In this document: piece by piece, positions 16,276-21,944 of the stretch
Numbering within the stretch: the stretch's first letter is position 1
Layout of the letters: every line of letters starts with the position of its first letter
DNA from: a virus
IMG/VR virus record: IMGVR_UViG_3300031566_000303
Coordinates: 1 to 27,267 of that record
DNA length: 27,267 bases
Reading direction: 5' to 3' (one strand)
The notes under the pieces: generated by a model
The model's database searches: none
What the model was told of the DNA's origin: nothing
The model's input: the letters and a program-made list of their open reading frames with translations, nothing else
Program-made: the position numbers and the translations under genes

Positions 16276-16363
16276 GCCACCGTTGCTTAGCTGGACGATA
16301 GCGCCGGTCTTGTAAACCGGAGGCACACAGCCCTCGCAGGTTCGAATCCTGCCGGTGGCTCCA
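16276..16363 (+). tRNA. Class II tRNA with anticodon TGT (Thr by anticodon)
   Basis: The acceptor GCCACCG pairs with CGGTGGC, the anticodon stem CCGGT/ACCGG holds CTTGTAA, and the T arm is GCAGG-TTCGAAT-CCTGC followed by T and CCA. The variable region has about 15 bases and contains a GGC-ACACA-GCC stem, which is the class II form found in Ser, Leu and Tyr tRNAs, not in tRNA-Thr. The anticodon stem-loop differs from a typical bacterial tRNA-Ser(TGA) stem-loop at one anticodon base. The amino acid carried is therefore uncertain. Confidence 0.85.
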
Positions 16364-16386
16364 CACAAAAAAAGAAAGGAAATAAA

Positions 16387-16515
16387 ATGACACTTCCAAG
16401 CGAGTATTATGAAAATCGTAGAGAAAAATTGACTGGCAAACAACTTGTAACTGCAATTATTGTATCTGCATCATATGTTGCTTTGATGGTTTGTTTTGTT
16501 GTCTGGTTAGGGTAG
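16387..16515 (+). CDS. Small single-span membrane protein, 42 residues
   Basis: The frame begins MTLPSEYYENRREKLTGKQ and ends in one membrane helix (about residues 20-41). AAAGGAAATAAA precedes the ATG, and it fills the gap between a tRNA and the next gene. Function unknown. Confidence 0.6.
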   Translation: MTLPSEYYENRREKLTGKQLVTAIIVSASYVALMVCFVVWLG

Positions 16516-16557
16516 GTAGGTCAAAATATTAATATTATCTCAGGAAGGAGTTTTATA

Positions 16558-16827
16558 ATGCCTTTATTTGATGAAGAATACGGAATGTATAATGATGATG
16601 CCAGAGCACTCGATGACGAAGTTACTAAACTAATACGTCCATTGTTTGATAAATATGTTAGAATGGGGCACAGGTATCGAGAAATTTCATATGTTATTTC
16701 TTCTAATGTTAAAATGGAGGAATGTGAACGAAGACTTATAAGAAATGGTAATATAGCTCATGAAAAGAATAAAAAACGAAAGAGCTGTATAAGACCCAAA
16801 CTCTCAATCATTAGAAAAGAAGTATAA
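16558..16827 (+). CDS. Unrecognised 89-residue protein
   Basis: The ATG follows GGAAGGAG. The product begins MPLFDEEYGMYNDDARALDD, is acidic in its first third and basic at the C-terminus (KNKKRKSCIRPKL), and looks helical. No family recognised. It ends six bases before tRNA-Arg. Confidence 0.62.
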   Translation: MPLFDEEYGMYNDDARALDDEVTKLIRPLFDKYVRMGHRYREISYVISSNVKMEECERRLIRNGNIAHEKNKKRKSCIRPKLSIIRKEV

Positions 16828-16832
16828 CCTGA

Positions 16833-16910
16833 GCCCCCGTAGCTCAGCGGAATGAGAGCATCTGACTTCTAATCAGAAAGTCGCAGGTTCGAATCCTGCC
16901 GGGGGTACCA
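16833..16910 (+). tRNA. tRNA-Arg (anticodon TCT)
   Basis: The acceptor GCCCCCG pairs with CGGGGGT, the anticodon stem TCTGA/TCAGA holds CTTCTAA, the variable loop has five bases, and the T arm is GCAGG-TTCGAAT-CCTGC. CCA is encoded. It reads the AGA codon favoured in AT-rich phages. Confidence 0.95.
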
Positions 16911-16918
16911 TTTATAAT

Positions 16919-17015
16919 AACACCACGTTGAAGGAATGAAACAATTCCAAAGCCCAAATCCATGAGAAGAAGGGACGCCGATGCAACTCATGCAGTAAGT
17001 AAGCTACGTGGTGTT
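16919..17015 (+). ncRNA. Structured intergenic element of 97 nt
   Basis: The ends form a perfect 10-bp stem: AACACCACGT (16919-16928) with ACGTGGTGTT (17006-17015). Inside, GGAAT/ATTCC (16933-16937, 16944-16948) and CATGAG/CTCATG (16961-16966, 16987-16992) form two hairpins, and CCC at 16953-16955 could pair with GGG at 16972-16974 as a small pseudoknot. No reading frame explains it. It lies between tRNA-Arg and a membrane-protein gene. Confidence 0.55.
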
Positions 17016-17046
17016 GTTCATTTTAAATGACATAAAGGATTTAATA

Positions 17047-17307
17047 ATGAAGACCTTCCATTACATTGTTTATGGTATTCCATGGTTTTTGGAACTTCTA
17101 TTTGGAACAATGTTTGCCAAAGACCCTTGTAAAAGTAATAAATGCTTAGTTAGAGCATGTTGTTCAGAAGAATGTAATAAAAAATTAAATTATCTACGTT
17201 ATTGCGGAGGAGGGTTATTTTTTCAAAGATTTTGTGCTATAACAATAGTTATATCATGTTTAGCATTAATATTAGCACTCAGTCACATAATGTTTGTAGC
17301 CCTGTAG
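17047..17307 (+). CDS. Small membrane protein with CxxxCLVxxCC cysteine motif
   Basis: The 86-residue product starts at 17047 after AAAGGAT. It has a hydrophobic N-terminal segment, then DPCKSNKCLVRACCSEECNKK, and ends in one clear membrane helix (about 62-84). The same motif form (C-x2-3-CLVxxxC) is present at 14997-15410 and 26089-26376. The stop codon lies inside the 5' end of tRNA-Gln. Function unknown. Confidence 0.65.
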   Translation: MKTFHYIVYGIPWFLELLFGTMFAKDPCKSNKCLVRACCSEECNKKLNYLRYCGGGLFFQRFCAITIVISCLALILALSHIMFVAL

Positions 17308-17371
17308 CTCAGCGGTAGGGCGGGAGGCCTTGGACCTCCGATCCCGGGTTCGAATCCTGGCAGGGCCACCA
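17298..17371 (+). tRNA. tRNA-Gln (anticodon TTG)
   Basis: The acceptor AGCCCTG faces CAGGGCC with an A1-C72 mismatch; a weak or open first pair is a known feature of bacterial tRNA-Gln. The anticodon stem GGAGG/CCTCC holds CCTTGGA, the T arm is CCGGG-TTCGAAT-CCTGG, and CCA is encoded. Its first ten bases overlap the upstream coding frame. Confidence 0.92.
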
Positions 17372-17389
17372 AAATAATGAAAGGATGTT

Positions 17390-17617
17390 ATGATTAAGAA
17401 TAAAATAGGCGTTCATCGAACTCATTGTTGTCTATTACATGGGTGTAAATATAGAGATGAAAATTGCCCAGTTGAATTGGGTGAAATTGATCAAGATTAT
17501 ATATGCGAAGATTGTGATGGATATGGGATACAGTCTGTTGCTGAAGTAAAAGCTTTAAAGAAATTAGGTATTAGAAGATGCGGAGAATGTGGAAATTATT
17601 ATACACCAAAACAATGA
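17390..17617 (+). CDS. Small cysteine-rich protein of a common phage type
   Basis: The 75-residue product reads GVHRTHCCLLHGCKYRDENC, then YICEDCDGYG and CGECGNYY, giving eight or more cysteines and likely two zinc sites. AAAGGATG precedes the ATG. The THCCxxHGCKY start is a recurrent one among phage hypothetical proteins as far as I recall; its function is not known. Confidence 0.7.
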   Translation: MIKNKIGVHRTHCCLLHGCKYRDENCPVELGEIDQDYICEDCDGYGIQSVAEVKALKKLGIRRCGECGNYYTPKQ

Positions 17618-17691
17618 AAGGATAAAAGAAATAATATTATCAAAAGAGATAGAACAAACAATAAAATCAAGGTTTGTTAAGAGGAATTGTT

Positions 17692-18123
17692 ATGAAAAAA
17701 TTTATTGTACTTATTCTATTTATTATTCTAATAAGTTTCCCAATTATTTCTTATAGTGCTGATTGGGAATCAAAAGAAGTCACAACAGAAGTTGGATATA
17801 CAAGCAAATTCATAACGATTGAATGGGATATATCTAGTAGAGCAACATCGTATAAAATACGAATTAAACATGTTGAGAGAGATGTTTATGGTCCAATTAT
17901 AACCACAAGCGATCCTCAATATACATTTCAGCTTCCCAGAACAGGACACTATATTTTTGAAGTAAAGGGTGTCAATGAATACGGTGAAGCTCCTTGGTCA
18001 GTATCTGATAATGTATATACATATTCAAATCCAATGTATAAACCTTTTTGGATTTATGGTTATACAGAACCAGCTGGCGATATAATAATAAACAGTTCGA
18101 CAACACTGGATAAAAAATTGTAA
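17692..18123 (+). CDS. Secreted fibronectin type III-like protein
   Basis: The 143-residue product has a signal peptide (MKKFIVLILFIILISFPII, then SYSA) followed by one Fn3-like beta domain: TIEWDISSRATSYKIRI, YTFQLPRTGHYIFEVKGVNEYGEAPWS. The ATG at 17692 follows GAGGAA. Fn3 and Ig-like domains in phages usually bind carbohydrates or decorate virions, but a signal peptide means export from the infected cell. The stop overlaps the next start (TAATG), so the pair is co-translated. Confidence 0.75.
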   Translation: MKKFIVLILFIILISFPIISYSADWESKEVTTEVGYTSKFITIEWDISSRATSYKIRIKHVERDVYGPIITTSDPQYTFQLPRTGHYIFEVKGVNEYGEAPWSVSDNVYTYSNPMYKPFWIYGYTEPAGDIIINSSTTLDKKL

Positions 18124-18671
18124 TGAAAAAATTCCTTACAATAATAGCCATTATAATTTTTTCAATGAGTTTTGGGATATGTTTGGCAGGATCATTAACT
18201 TTAGGGTGGACACCAAATTCTGAATCGAATCTTGCAGGATATAAAATTTATTATGATATAGATTCTGGAGATCCATATCTTGGAACCACATCAACAATGG
18301 ATGGAATGTCCCAAGGCGATTCTCCAATTATTTATTGGTTAAAAGGAAAAAGACCACCAGGAAATACAACTGATTATGAACTTGAAGATAATAGCGATCC
18401 TGAAGTAACAATTCATGTCATTGATACTAACAAACAATGGTTTTTAGTCGTTACCGCTTTCGATACTGGGGATTATGAAAGTGATTATAGTAATGAAGTA
18501 AACACAGTTGATGATGCACCACCACCAGACCCAAATACACCCCCATCCAAAATTTATAATATAAGAGCATTAAATACTATTGTTGTAGAAGATGTAAATA
18601 ACGCCAGTGGTTATAGTAATGAGCCACCGTTACCAGAAGTAATTCAGAACATAAGAGTAGTAAAACAATAA
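18123..18671 (+). CDS. Second secreted Fn3-like protein
   Basis: The 182-residue product has a signal peptide (MKKFLTIIAIIIFSMSFGIC, cleavage likely after CLA) and an Fn3-like domain with TLGWTPNSESNLAGYKIYYD and WFLVVTAFDTGDYESDYSNEV. A proline-rich linker (DDAPPPDPNTPPS) leads to a short tail that repeats a SGYSNEP-type segment. No lipobox is clear. It overlaps the previous gene by one base. The likely place is the periplasm or cell surface; a role in blocking adsorption by other phages is only speculation. Confidence 0.72.
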   Translation: MKKFLTIIAIIIFSMSFGICLAGSLTLGWTPNSESNLAGYKIYYDIDSGDPYLGTTSTMDGMSQGDSPIIYWLKGKRPPGNTTDYELEDNSDPEVTIHVIDTNKQWFLVVTAFDTGDYESDYSNEVNTVDDAPPPDPNTPPSKIYNIRALNTIVVEDVNNASGYSNEPPLPEVIQNIRVVKQ

Positions 18672-18726
18672 TGAGGTAAGTAATTACCAAAAAATACATT
18701 ATTGATTATATTAGAGGTATAATAAT

Positions 18727-19035
18727 ATGCCAGTTAAAAACGTAACTCTTAGTTTCCCACCATCAAATTCACCGGACGTTGTTGGATACAAACTGTATGT
18801 ACAAGAAGCACCTGGTCCAGTAGATTATGATTCAGAATCATTTGATTTGGGCAATGAAACAAGCATTGATTTGTCAGCTTTACCAAACATGACTACAAAA
18901 GATGGAACTTACAATCTTGGTATAACTGCAGTAGATGATGCTGGTAATGAATCAAGTATGTCAAAAATCAATGATGTTCCTCTTGACTTCGTACAGCCGG
19001 ACCCTCCGGGCCAGATCACGATAACTCGGGTATAA
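18727..19035 (+). CDS. Fn3-like protein without signal peptide
   Basis: The 102-residue product is a single Fn3-like domain (VTLSFPPSNSPDVVGYKLYV, NLGITAVDDAGNESSMS) ending PDPPGQITITRV. Unlike the two genes before it there is no signal peptide. The minus-one frame beyond the stop encodes an amphipathic helix, described as a separate finding. The 122 bases up to the next gene (19036-19157) hold nothing else that I can identify. Confidence 0.68.
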   Translation: MPVKNVTLSFPPSNSPDVVGYKLYVQEAPGPVDYDSESFDLGNETSIDLSALPNMTTKDGTYNLGITAVDDAGNESSMSKINDVPLDFVQPDPPGQITITRV

Positions 19036-19157
19036 TAGGCGAGATAATTCGCTGGATCAGGGATATCTTTAAAAAACTTAGAGATTGGATATTTTAAAGT
19101 TATTTCTTCGTGGTCTTGTTGATATACCCATTACTTTAAAATTTTGAAAGGATTAAT

Positions 19158-19379
19158 ATGTGTGATACCCCAAGTTGTACAAGCGAAAGAATATTATCAG
19201 TAGACGCCAAATGCAGTGATCTATGTATGTTAGAATTTAATGGTGTGCAAAGAAGCGACTATGTTCCGAATGATATTGGTCTTAGTGATGCGGAAGATTA
19301 TATCTCATTTGAATATTGTTTGGAGTGTGGAAAAGTTCAAGGACAGTTTCCTATTGAGGATCCTGAGTTTGCATCATGA
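19158..19379 (+). CDS. Small zinc-ribbon-like protein
   Basis: The 73-residue product has CDTPSCTSERILSVDAKCSDLC at the start and CLECGK near residue 57; the cysteines suggest one or two zinc sites. AAAGGAT precedes the ATG. Similar short proteins occur in many phages, as far as I recall, with no known role. It overlaps the next gene by four bases (ATGA). Confidence 0.68.
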   Translation: MCDTPSCTSERILSVDAKCSDLCMLEFNGVQRSDYVPNDIGLSDAEDYISFEYCLECGKVQGQFPIEDPEFAS

Positions 19380-19714
19380 TGATCTCTACATGGACTTTCA
19401 CAAGTGCAGATCTTGAGCGTTTAGCAAATATAATTAGAATAGATATGATATATCATTTTTATAGAAAAGATATAATAGATGAAGATACCCTCAATGATTA
19501 TGAAAGTAATTATGCTTATATAGTAAGAAGACCTTCTTTCTTTGGAAAAGTGTGGACAAAGTTCTTTGATAAAAAAAATGAGAAAGATGATATTCGATAT
19601 ATATTAGTCAAGCAAGCTTCATTGGGTGATATTGATGATCTCAATGAACCTGTAGAGCAGAAGAATTATCTACAGGTTGTTGAATCAAAACCTGAGGATA
19701 AAAAGAAGGAATAA
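19376..19714 (+). CDS. Unrecognised 112-residue protein
   Basis: The product begins MMISTWTFTSADLERLANII and ends in a lysine- and glutamate-rich tail (ESKPEDKKKE). The middle contains RRPSFFGKVWTKFFDKKNEK. It appears soluble and mostly helical. Translation is coupled to the gene upstream by a four-base overlap. No family recognised. Confidence 0.65.
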   Translation: MMISTWTFTSADLERLANIIRIDMIYHFYRKDIIDEDTLNDYESNYAYIVRRPSFFGKVWTKFFDKKNEKDDIRYILVKQASLGDIDDLNEPVEQKNYLQVVESKPEDKKKE

Positions 19715-19739
19715 TTTTTCAAGTATAAGGAGATATATC

Positions 19740-19904
19740 ATGGCATTATGTATTGGTTCTGCAATGAAAGAGGATCTTCAAGCAGAAAGAAATCGTTATG
19801 ATGATTCATCTCTTGCCATTGGTTCTGCAATGAAAGAGGACCTTCAAGCAGAAGAAGAAAGGTTAAGAGACGGAACTACAATCGTTGGTTCTGATAACAA
19901 ATAA
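19740..19904 (+). CDS. 54-residue protein with a tandem 12-residue repeat
   Basis: The ATG at 19740 follows AAGGAG. IGSAMKEDLQAE occurs twice, at about residues 5-16 and 27-38, with nearly identical DNA for both, so this is a recent internal duplication. The protein is acidic and helical. Function unknown. Confidence 0.6.
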   Translation: MALCIGSAMKEDLQAERNRYDDSSLAIGSAMKEDLQAEEERLRDGTTIVGSDNK

Positions 19905-19933
19905 TAAAGCTTAAAGTTTAAGGAGAACAAAAA

Positions 19934-20461
19934 ATGGAAATGACAATCACTGAGGGGCTTAAGAGATTACGGCTTCTTGACAAGCGAATGGCAAAGAATT
20001 GTGAAGAAATCGAAAAATATTCTTCACTCCTTTCAAATGAGAAACCGATCTTCGATACTGAAGCAAATCAGAAAGAAGAAGTTCGAAAACTCATCCAGGC
20101 AAACACGGATTTGGAAAAAGAATACTGTGGAATCAAATCATGTGTTGATTATACAAACCTGGTAACACATGTTCAGATTGATGATGAAAATCGAACAATT
20201 CACAGTTGGTTAACTGTTTTGAGAAAAACAGGTGGTCTGTTGATCAAAACATATAAATCCCTTTCTACTCAAGAAGCATCAAGAAATCAAACGCGATACC
20301 AGGGAAAAGATCAATTGGCACCAACAGTTATCAGACTATATGATGAAAACGATAAACGGGCAGGTCAAAGAAAGTGGGAAGACTTGACAGCTGGAAAGAC
20401 CATTGAAGGTCGTCTTGAAGTTATCAATGCAACAACTCAACTCTTGAGCCCGCCTGCATAA
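19934..20461 (+). CDS. Unrecognised coiled-coil-containing protein
   Basis: The 175-residue product begins MEMTITEGLKRLRLLDKRMA. Residues 1-70 are a long heptad-like helix, followed by a mixed region (YTNLVTHVQIDDENRTIHSW) and a C-terminus ending LLSPPA. AAGGAG precedes the ATG. Codon use is less AT-rich than in the neighbours and resembles 8865-9587. A structural or abundant protein is possible. No family assigned. Confidence 0.68.
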   Translation: MEMTITEGLKRLRLLDKRMAKNCEEIEKYSSLLSNEKPIFDTEANQKEEVRKLIQANTDLEKEYCGIKSCVDYTNLVTHVQIDDENRTIHSWLTVLRKTGGLLIKTYKSLSTQEASRNQTRYQGKDQLAPTVIRLYDENDKRAGQRKWEDLTAGKTIEGRLEVINATTQLLSPPA

Positions 20462-20469
20462 CAAATTAA

Positions 20470-20765
20470 TTGGATTCGGTAGTGTAAACATTGAAACAGA
20501 TAAGCCCTCATATTGGGTAAATATGAAAATACAGGAGTAGCCTTGAAAGCTATCCATTGATTAGCGTAGCCGCTTATAATAGTTCAAGTTTCAAGTCTCA
20601 AGACTTTAAGTTTAACTCGGGCCGCAACGAGAATAAATAAGGCGGTTTTAAAGTTTCAAGGGCTGAAGAATCAAGTTTAGAGGTATGAGAAATACCGAGA
20701 TAAATCCAGGTCAAGTGAAGCTACTTATCAGCAACAATTCACTTCTGGCTGCTATTTGGATCCAA
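20470..20765 (+). ncRNA. Large structured segment, candidate non-coding RNA
   Basis: About 300 bases without a plausible gene. TTGGATTC (20470-20477) pairs with GGATCCAA (20758-20765) to close the domain. Inside are CATATT/AATATG (near 20510), GGAGTAGC with GCTATCC (near 20535), CCGCTTAT with ATAAGGCGG (near 20570 and 20638, one bulge), AAGTC-TCAA-GACTT (near 20595), GGTAT-GAGAA-ATACC (near 20682) and AAGTGAA/TTCACTT (near 20714 and 20737). The helices nest without conflict. It lies between the coiled-coil gene and a small gene at 20800. Confidence 0.58.
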
Positions 20766-20799
20766 AACATTTTAATGAAAGGATATTCAAGGTGTTATT

Positions 20800-20961
20800 A
20801 TGGCATCTATTCAAAATGAAGTAGAACTTTCAGAACACAAAGAAGGTGATCTATGTATCGACTGTGGTAAGGACGGTATTTCTAACTGCTACTCTGATAT
20901 GGGAAGATCAGTATTTTTGATAACTGGTCTTTGTGAAAAGTGTTTTGAATCTACAGAATAA
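20800..20961 (+). CDS. Small zinc-ribbon protein, 53 residues
   Basis: The frame begins MASIQNEVELSEHKEGDLC and has CIDCGK and CEKC pairs, a standard zinc-ribbon spacing. AAGGTG lies upstream. It fills the space between the structured segment and tRNA-Leu. Function unknown. Confidence 0.6.
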   Translation: MASIQNEVELSEHKEGDLCIDCGKDGISNCYSDMGRSVFLITGLCEKCFESTE

Positions 20962-20964
20962 CAT

Positions 20965-21049
20965 GGCCCAGTGGCGTAACTGGTAGACGCGAAAGATTTA
21001 AGATCTTTTGTCTTCGGGCGTGGGGGTTCGAGTCCCTTCTGGGCTACCA
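20965..21049 (+). tRNA. tRNA-Leu (anticodon TAA)
   Basis: The acceptor GGCCCAG pairs with CTGGGCT, the anticodon stem AAAGA/TCTTT holds TTTAAGA, the variable arm is long (TGTCTTCGGGCGT), and the T loop is TTCGAGT. CCA is encoded. Confidence 0.95.
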
Positions 21050-21055
21050 AATTAT

Positions 21056-21143
21056 GGCGATATGGTGGAAAGGGTAGACACGCTGGTTTCAAAAACCAGT
21101 TCTTTGATCGAGAGTGTGGGTTCGAGTCCCTCTATCGCCACCA
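21056..21143 (+). tRNA. tRNA-Leu (anticodon CAA)
   Basis: The acceptor GGCGATA pairs with TATCGCC, the anticodon stem CTGGT/ACCAG holds TTCAAAA, and a class II variable arm is present. The T arm is GTGGG-TTCGAGT-CCCTC and CCA is encoded. It lies six bases after the previous tRNA. Confidence 0.94.
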
Positions 21144-21191
21144 TAGTTGTTAATTATTACTTTAAGAACAAATTATAAAAATTAATGTTGA

Positions 21192-21270
21192 TGCGCGGTG
21201 GGGGAGTCTGGCCGTCCCCGGTGGTCTCATAAGCCATAGATCGAGAGTTCGAATCTCTCCTGCGCTCCCA
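21192..21270 (+). tRNA. tRNA with anticodon CAT, class I
   Basis: The acceptor GCGCGG pairs with CTGCGC; if the acceptor has seven positions the first is a T-T mismatch, as in the next tRNA. The D stem is GGGG/CCCC, the anticodon stem GTGGT/GCCAT holds CTCATAA, the variable loop has five bases, and the T arm is GAGAG-TTCGAAT-CTCTC. CAT may mean elongator Met, initiator Met or lysidine-modified Ile. An open first pair is a feature of bacterial initiator tRNA. Confidence 0.85.
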
Positions 21271-21286
21271 AAAAATTGTTATTTAA

Positions 21287-21375
21287 TGCGGAGTTGAGAA
21301 GTCTGGTCCATCTCGGGGGTCTCATAAGCCCTTGGATATTTATCCTCCCGGGTTCAAATCCCGGCTCCGCTACCA
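21287..21375 (+). tRNA. tRNA with anticodon CAT and a class II variable arm
   Basis: The acceptor TGCGGAG faces CTCCGCT with a T1-T72 mismatch, the D stem is GAGA/TCTC, the anticodon stem GGGGT/GCCCT holds CTCATAA, and the T arm is CCGGG-TTCAAAT-CCCGG. CCA is encoded. The variable region of 15 bases forms a GGAT-ATTT-ATCC stem, which is not seen in Met or Ile tRNAs. The amino acid is uncertain. Confidence 0.85.
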
Positions 21376-21382
21376 TTTTTAA

Positions 21383-21469
21383 CGCACCAGAGCTGTGGGA
21401 TGTTATTAAGTATTTAATCTGGCCAGATTAAATGCGATACATAATAACTACCATTCCGGATATGGTGCG
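21383..21469 (+). ncRNA. Cruciform-like structured element
   Basis: CGCACCA (21383-21389) pairs with TGGTGCG (21463-21469). Inside, GTTATTA (21402-21408) pairs with TAATAAC (21442-21448), and within that is a perfect 22-base palindrome at 21412-21433 (centre CTGGCCAG). A small CCAT/ATGG hairpin lies next to the closing stem. No gene covers it. It could be an RNA element or a DNA cruciform. Confidence 0.5.
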
Positions 21470-21476
21470 ACCAATT

Positions 21477-21647
21477 TTGGATGCCTTACAAAAATAATTG
21501 TGAGAAAGCAACCCAGATGGGTCTAAGACGAGCCACAGAAAACTCATGGTCATTGGACGCATTGGTCATGGTAAGTCCTGTTGACGTGAGCCAGAGCAAT
21601 GGTATAAGCGGCGCTCCTAAGTGCAGATCTTGCCAAAAGGCATCCAA
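21477..21647 (+). ncRNA. Structured segment of about 171 nt
   Basis: A perfect 11-bp stem, TTGGATGCCTT (21477-21487) with AAGGCATCCAA (21637-21647), closes the segment. The interior is GC-richer than coding neighbours and contains several GG-rich motifs including GGACGCAT, which is also present in the element at 23274-23400. No frame of useful length. Candidate non-coding RNA. Confidence 0.5.
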
Positions 21648-21656
21648 TTAAAAATT

Positions 21657-21803
21657 CTGACCTATTCCTGTACACCCAAGCGTTTGGCTGGAAGTGCTAT
21701 AAGGGGGGTTTAAGCCTGCTTTACAAAGTAGGTGCTTCCGATTGGCTGGTTTCAAAGGGGAAAATCTAGAAAAGTACCCAGAGATAAAATTAGGGTAGGT
21801 CGG
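21657..21803 (+). ncRNA. Structured segment of about 147 nt
   Basis: CTGACCTATTC (21657-21667) pairs with GGGTAGGTCGG (21793-21803) over 11 positions including G-T pairs. Inside, CCTGCTT/AAGTAGG (near 21716) forms a hairpin, enclosed by GGAAG/CTTCC. TTGGCTGG occurs twice, on either side of that hairpin. No gene covers it. Less convincing than the neighbouring elements because of the wobble pairs. Confidence 0.4.
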
Positions 21804-21819
21804 GCATGTTTTATTGTGA

Positions 21820-21926
21820 TTGTGGGAAGGGTGGTGAGACGCTTAGCGATTCAGCGATCCTTTCCATAACAACAAATGTGGGGATGGCGGTGAGATGCTT
21901 AGCAACTCGGCGGTCATCCCCACATT
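21820..21926 (+). ncRNA. Tandem pair of homologous hairpins with compensatory changes
   Basis: Hairpin 1 (21820-21869) has the stem TTGTGGGAAGG/CCTTTCCATAA; hairpin 2 (21875-21926) has AATGTGGGGATG/CATCCCCACATT. The stems differ in sequence, but both carry a 28-base apical part that is alike at 22 positions, with the shared cores GGTGAGA and GCTTAGC. Of the six differences, two pairs are compensatory (T-A to C-G at positions 2/27, C-G to T-A at 10/18) and the other two keep pairing through G-T. The pattern is that of selection for RNA structure. It lies just upstream of the gene at 21945, so it could be a leader element or a separate RNA. Confidence 0.7.
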
Positions 21927-21944
21927 TTAACAAAGGAAAATTTT

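Noticed and set aside
14603-16456. Minus-strand open frames across the tRNA genes, with starts such as MVGVAGFEPATPRTQ
   Set aside because: These are the well-known spurious translations of tRNA genes in reverse (GVAGFEPATPRTQ type) and not proteins.
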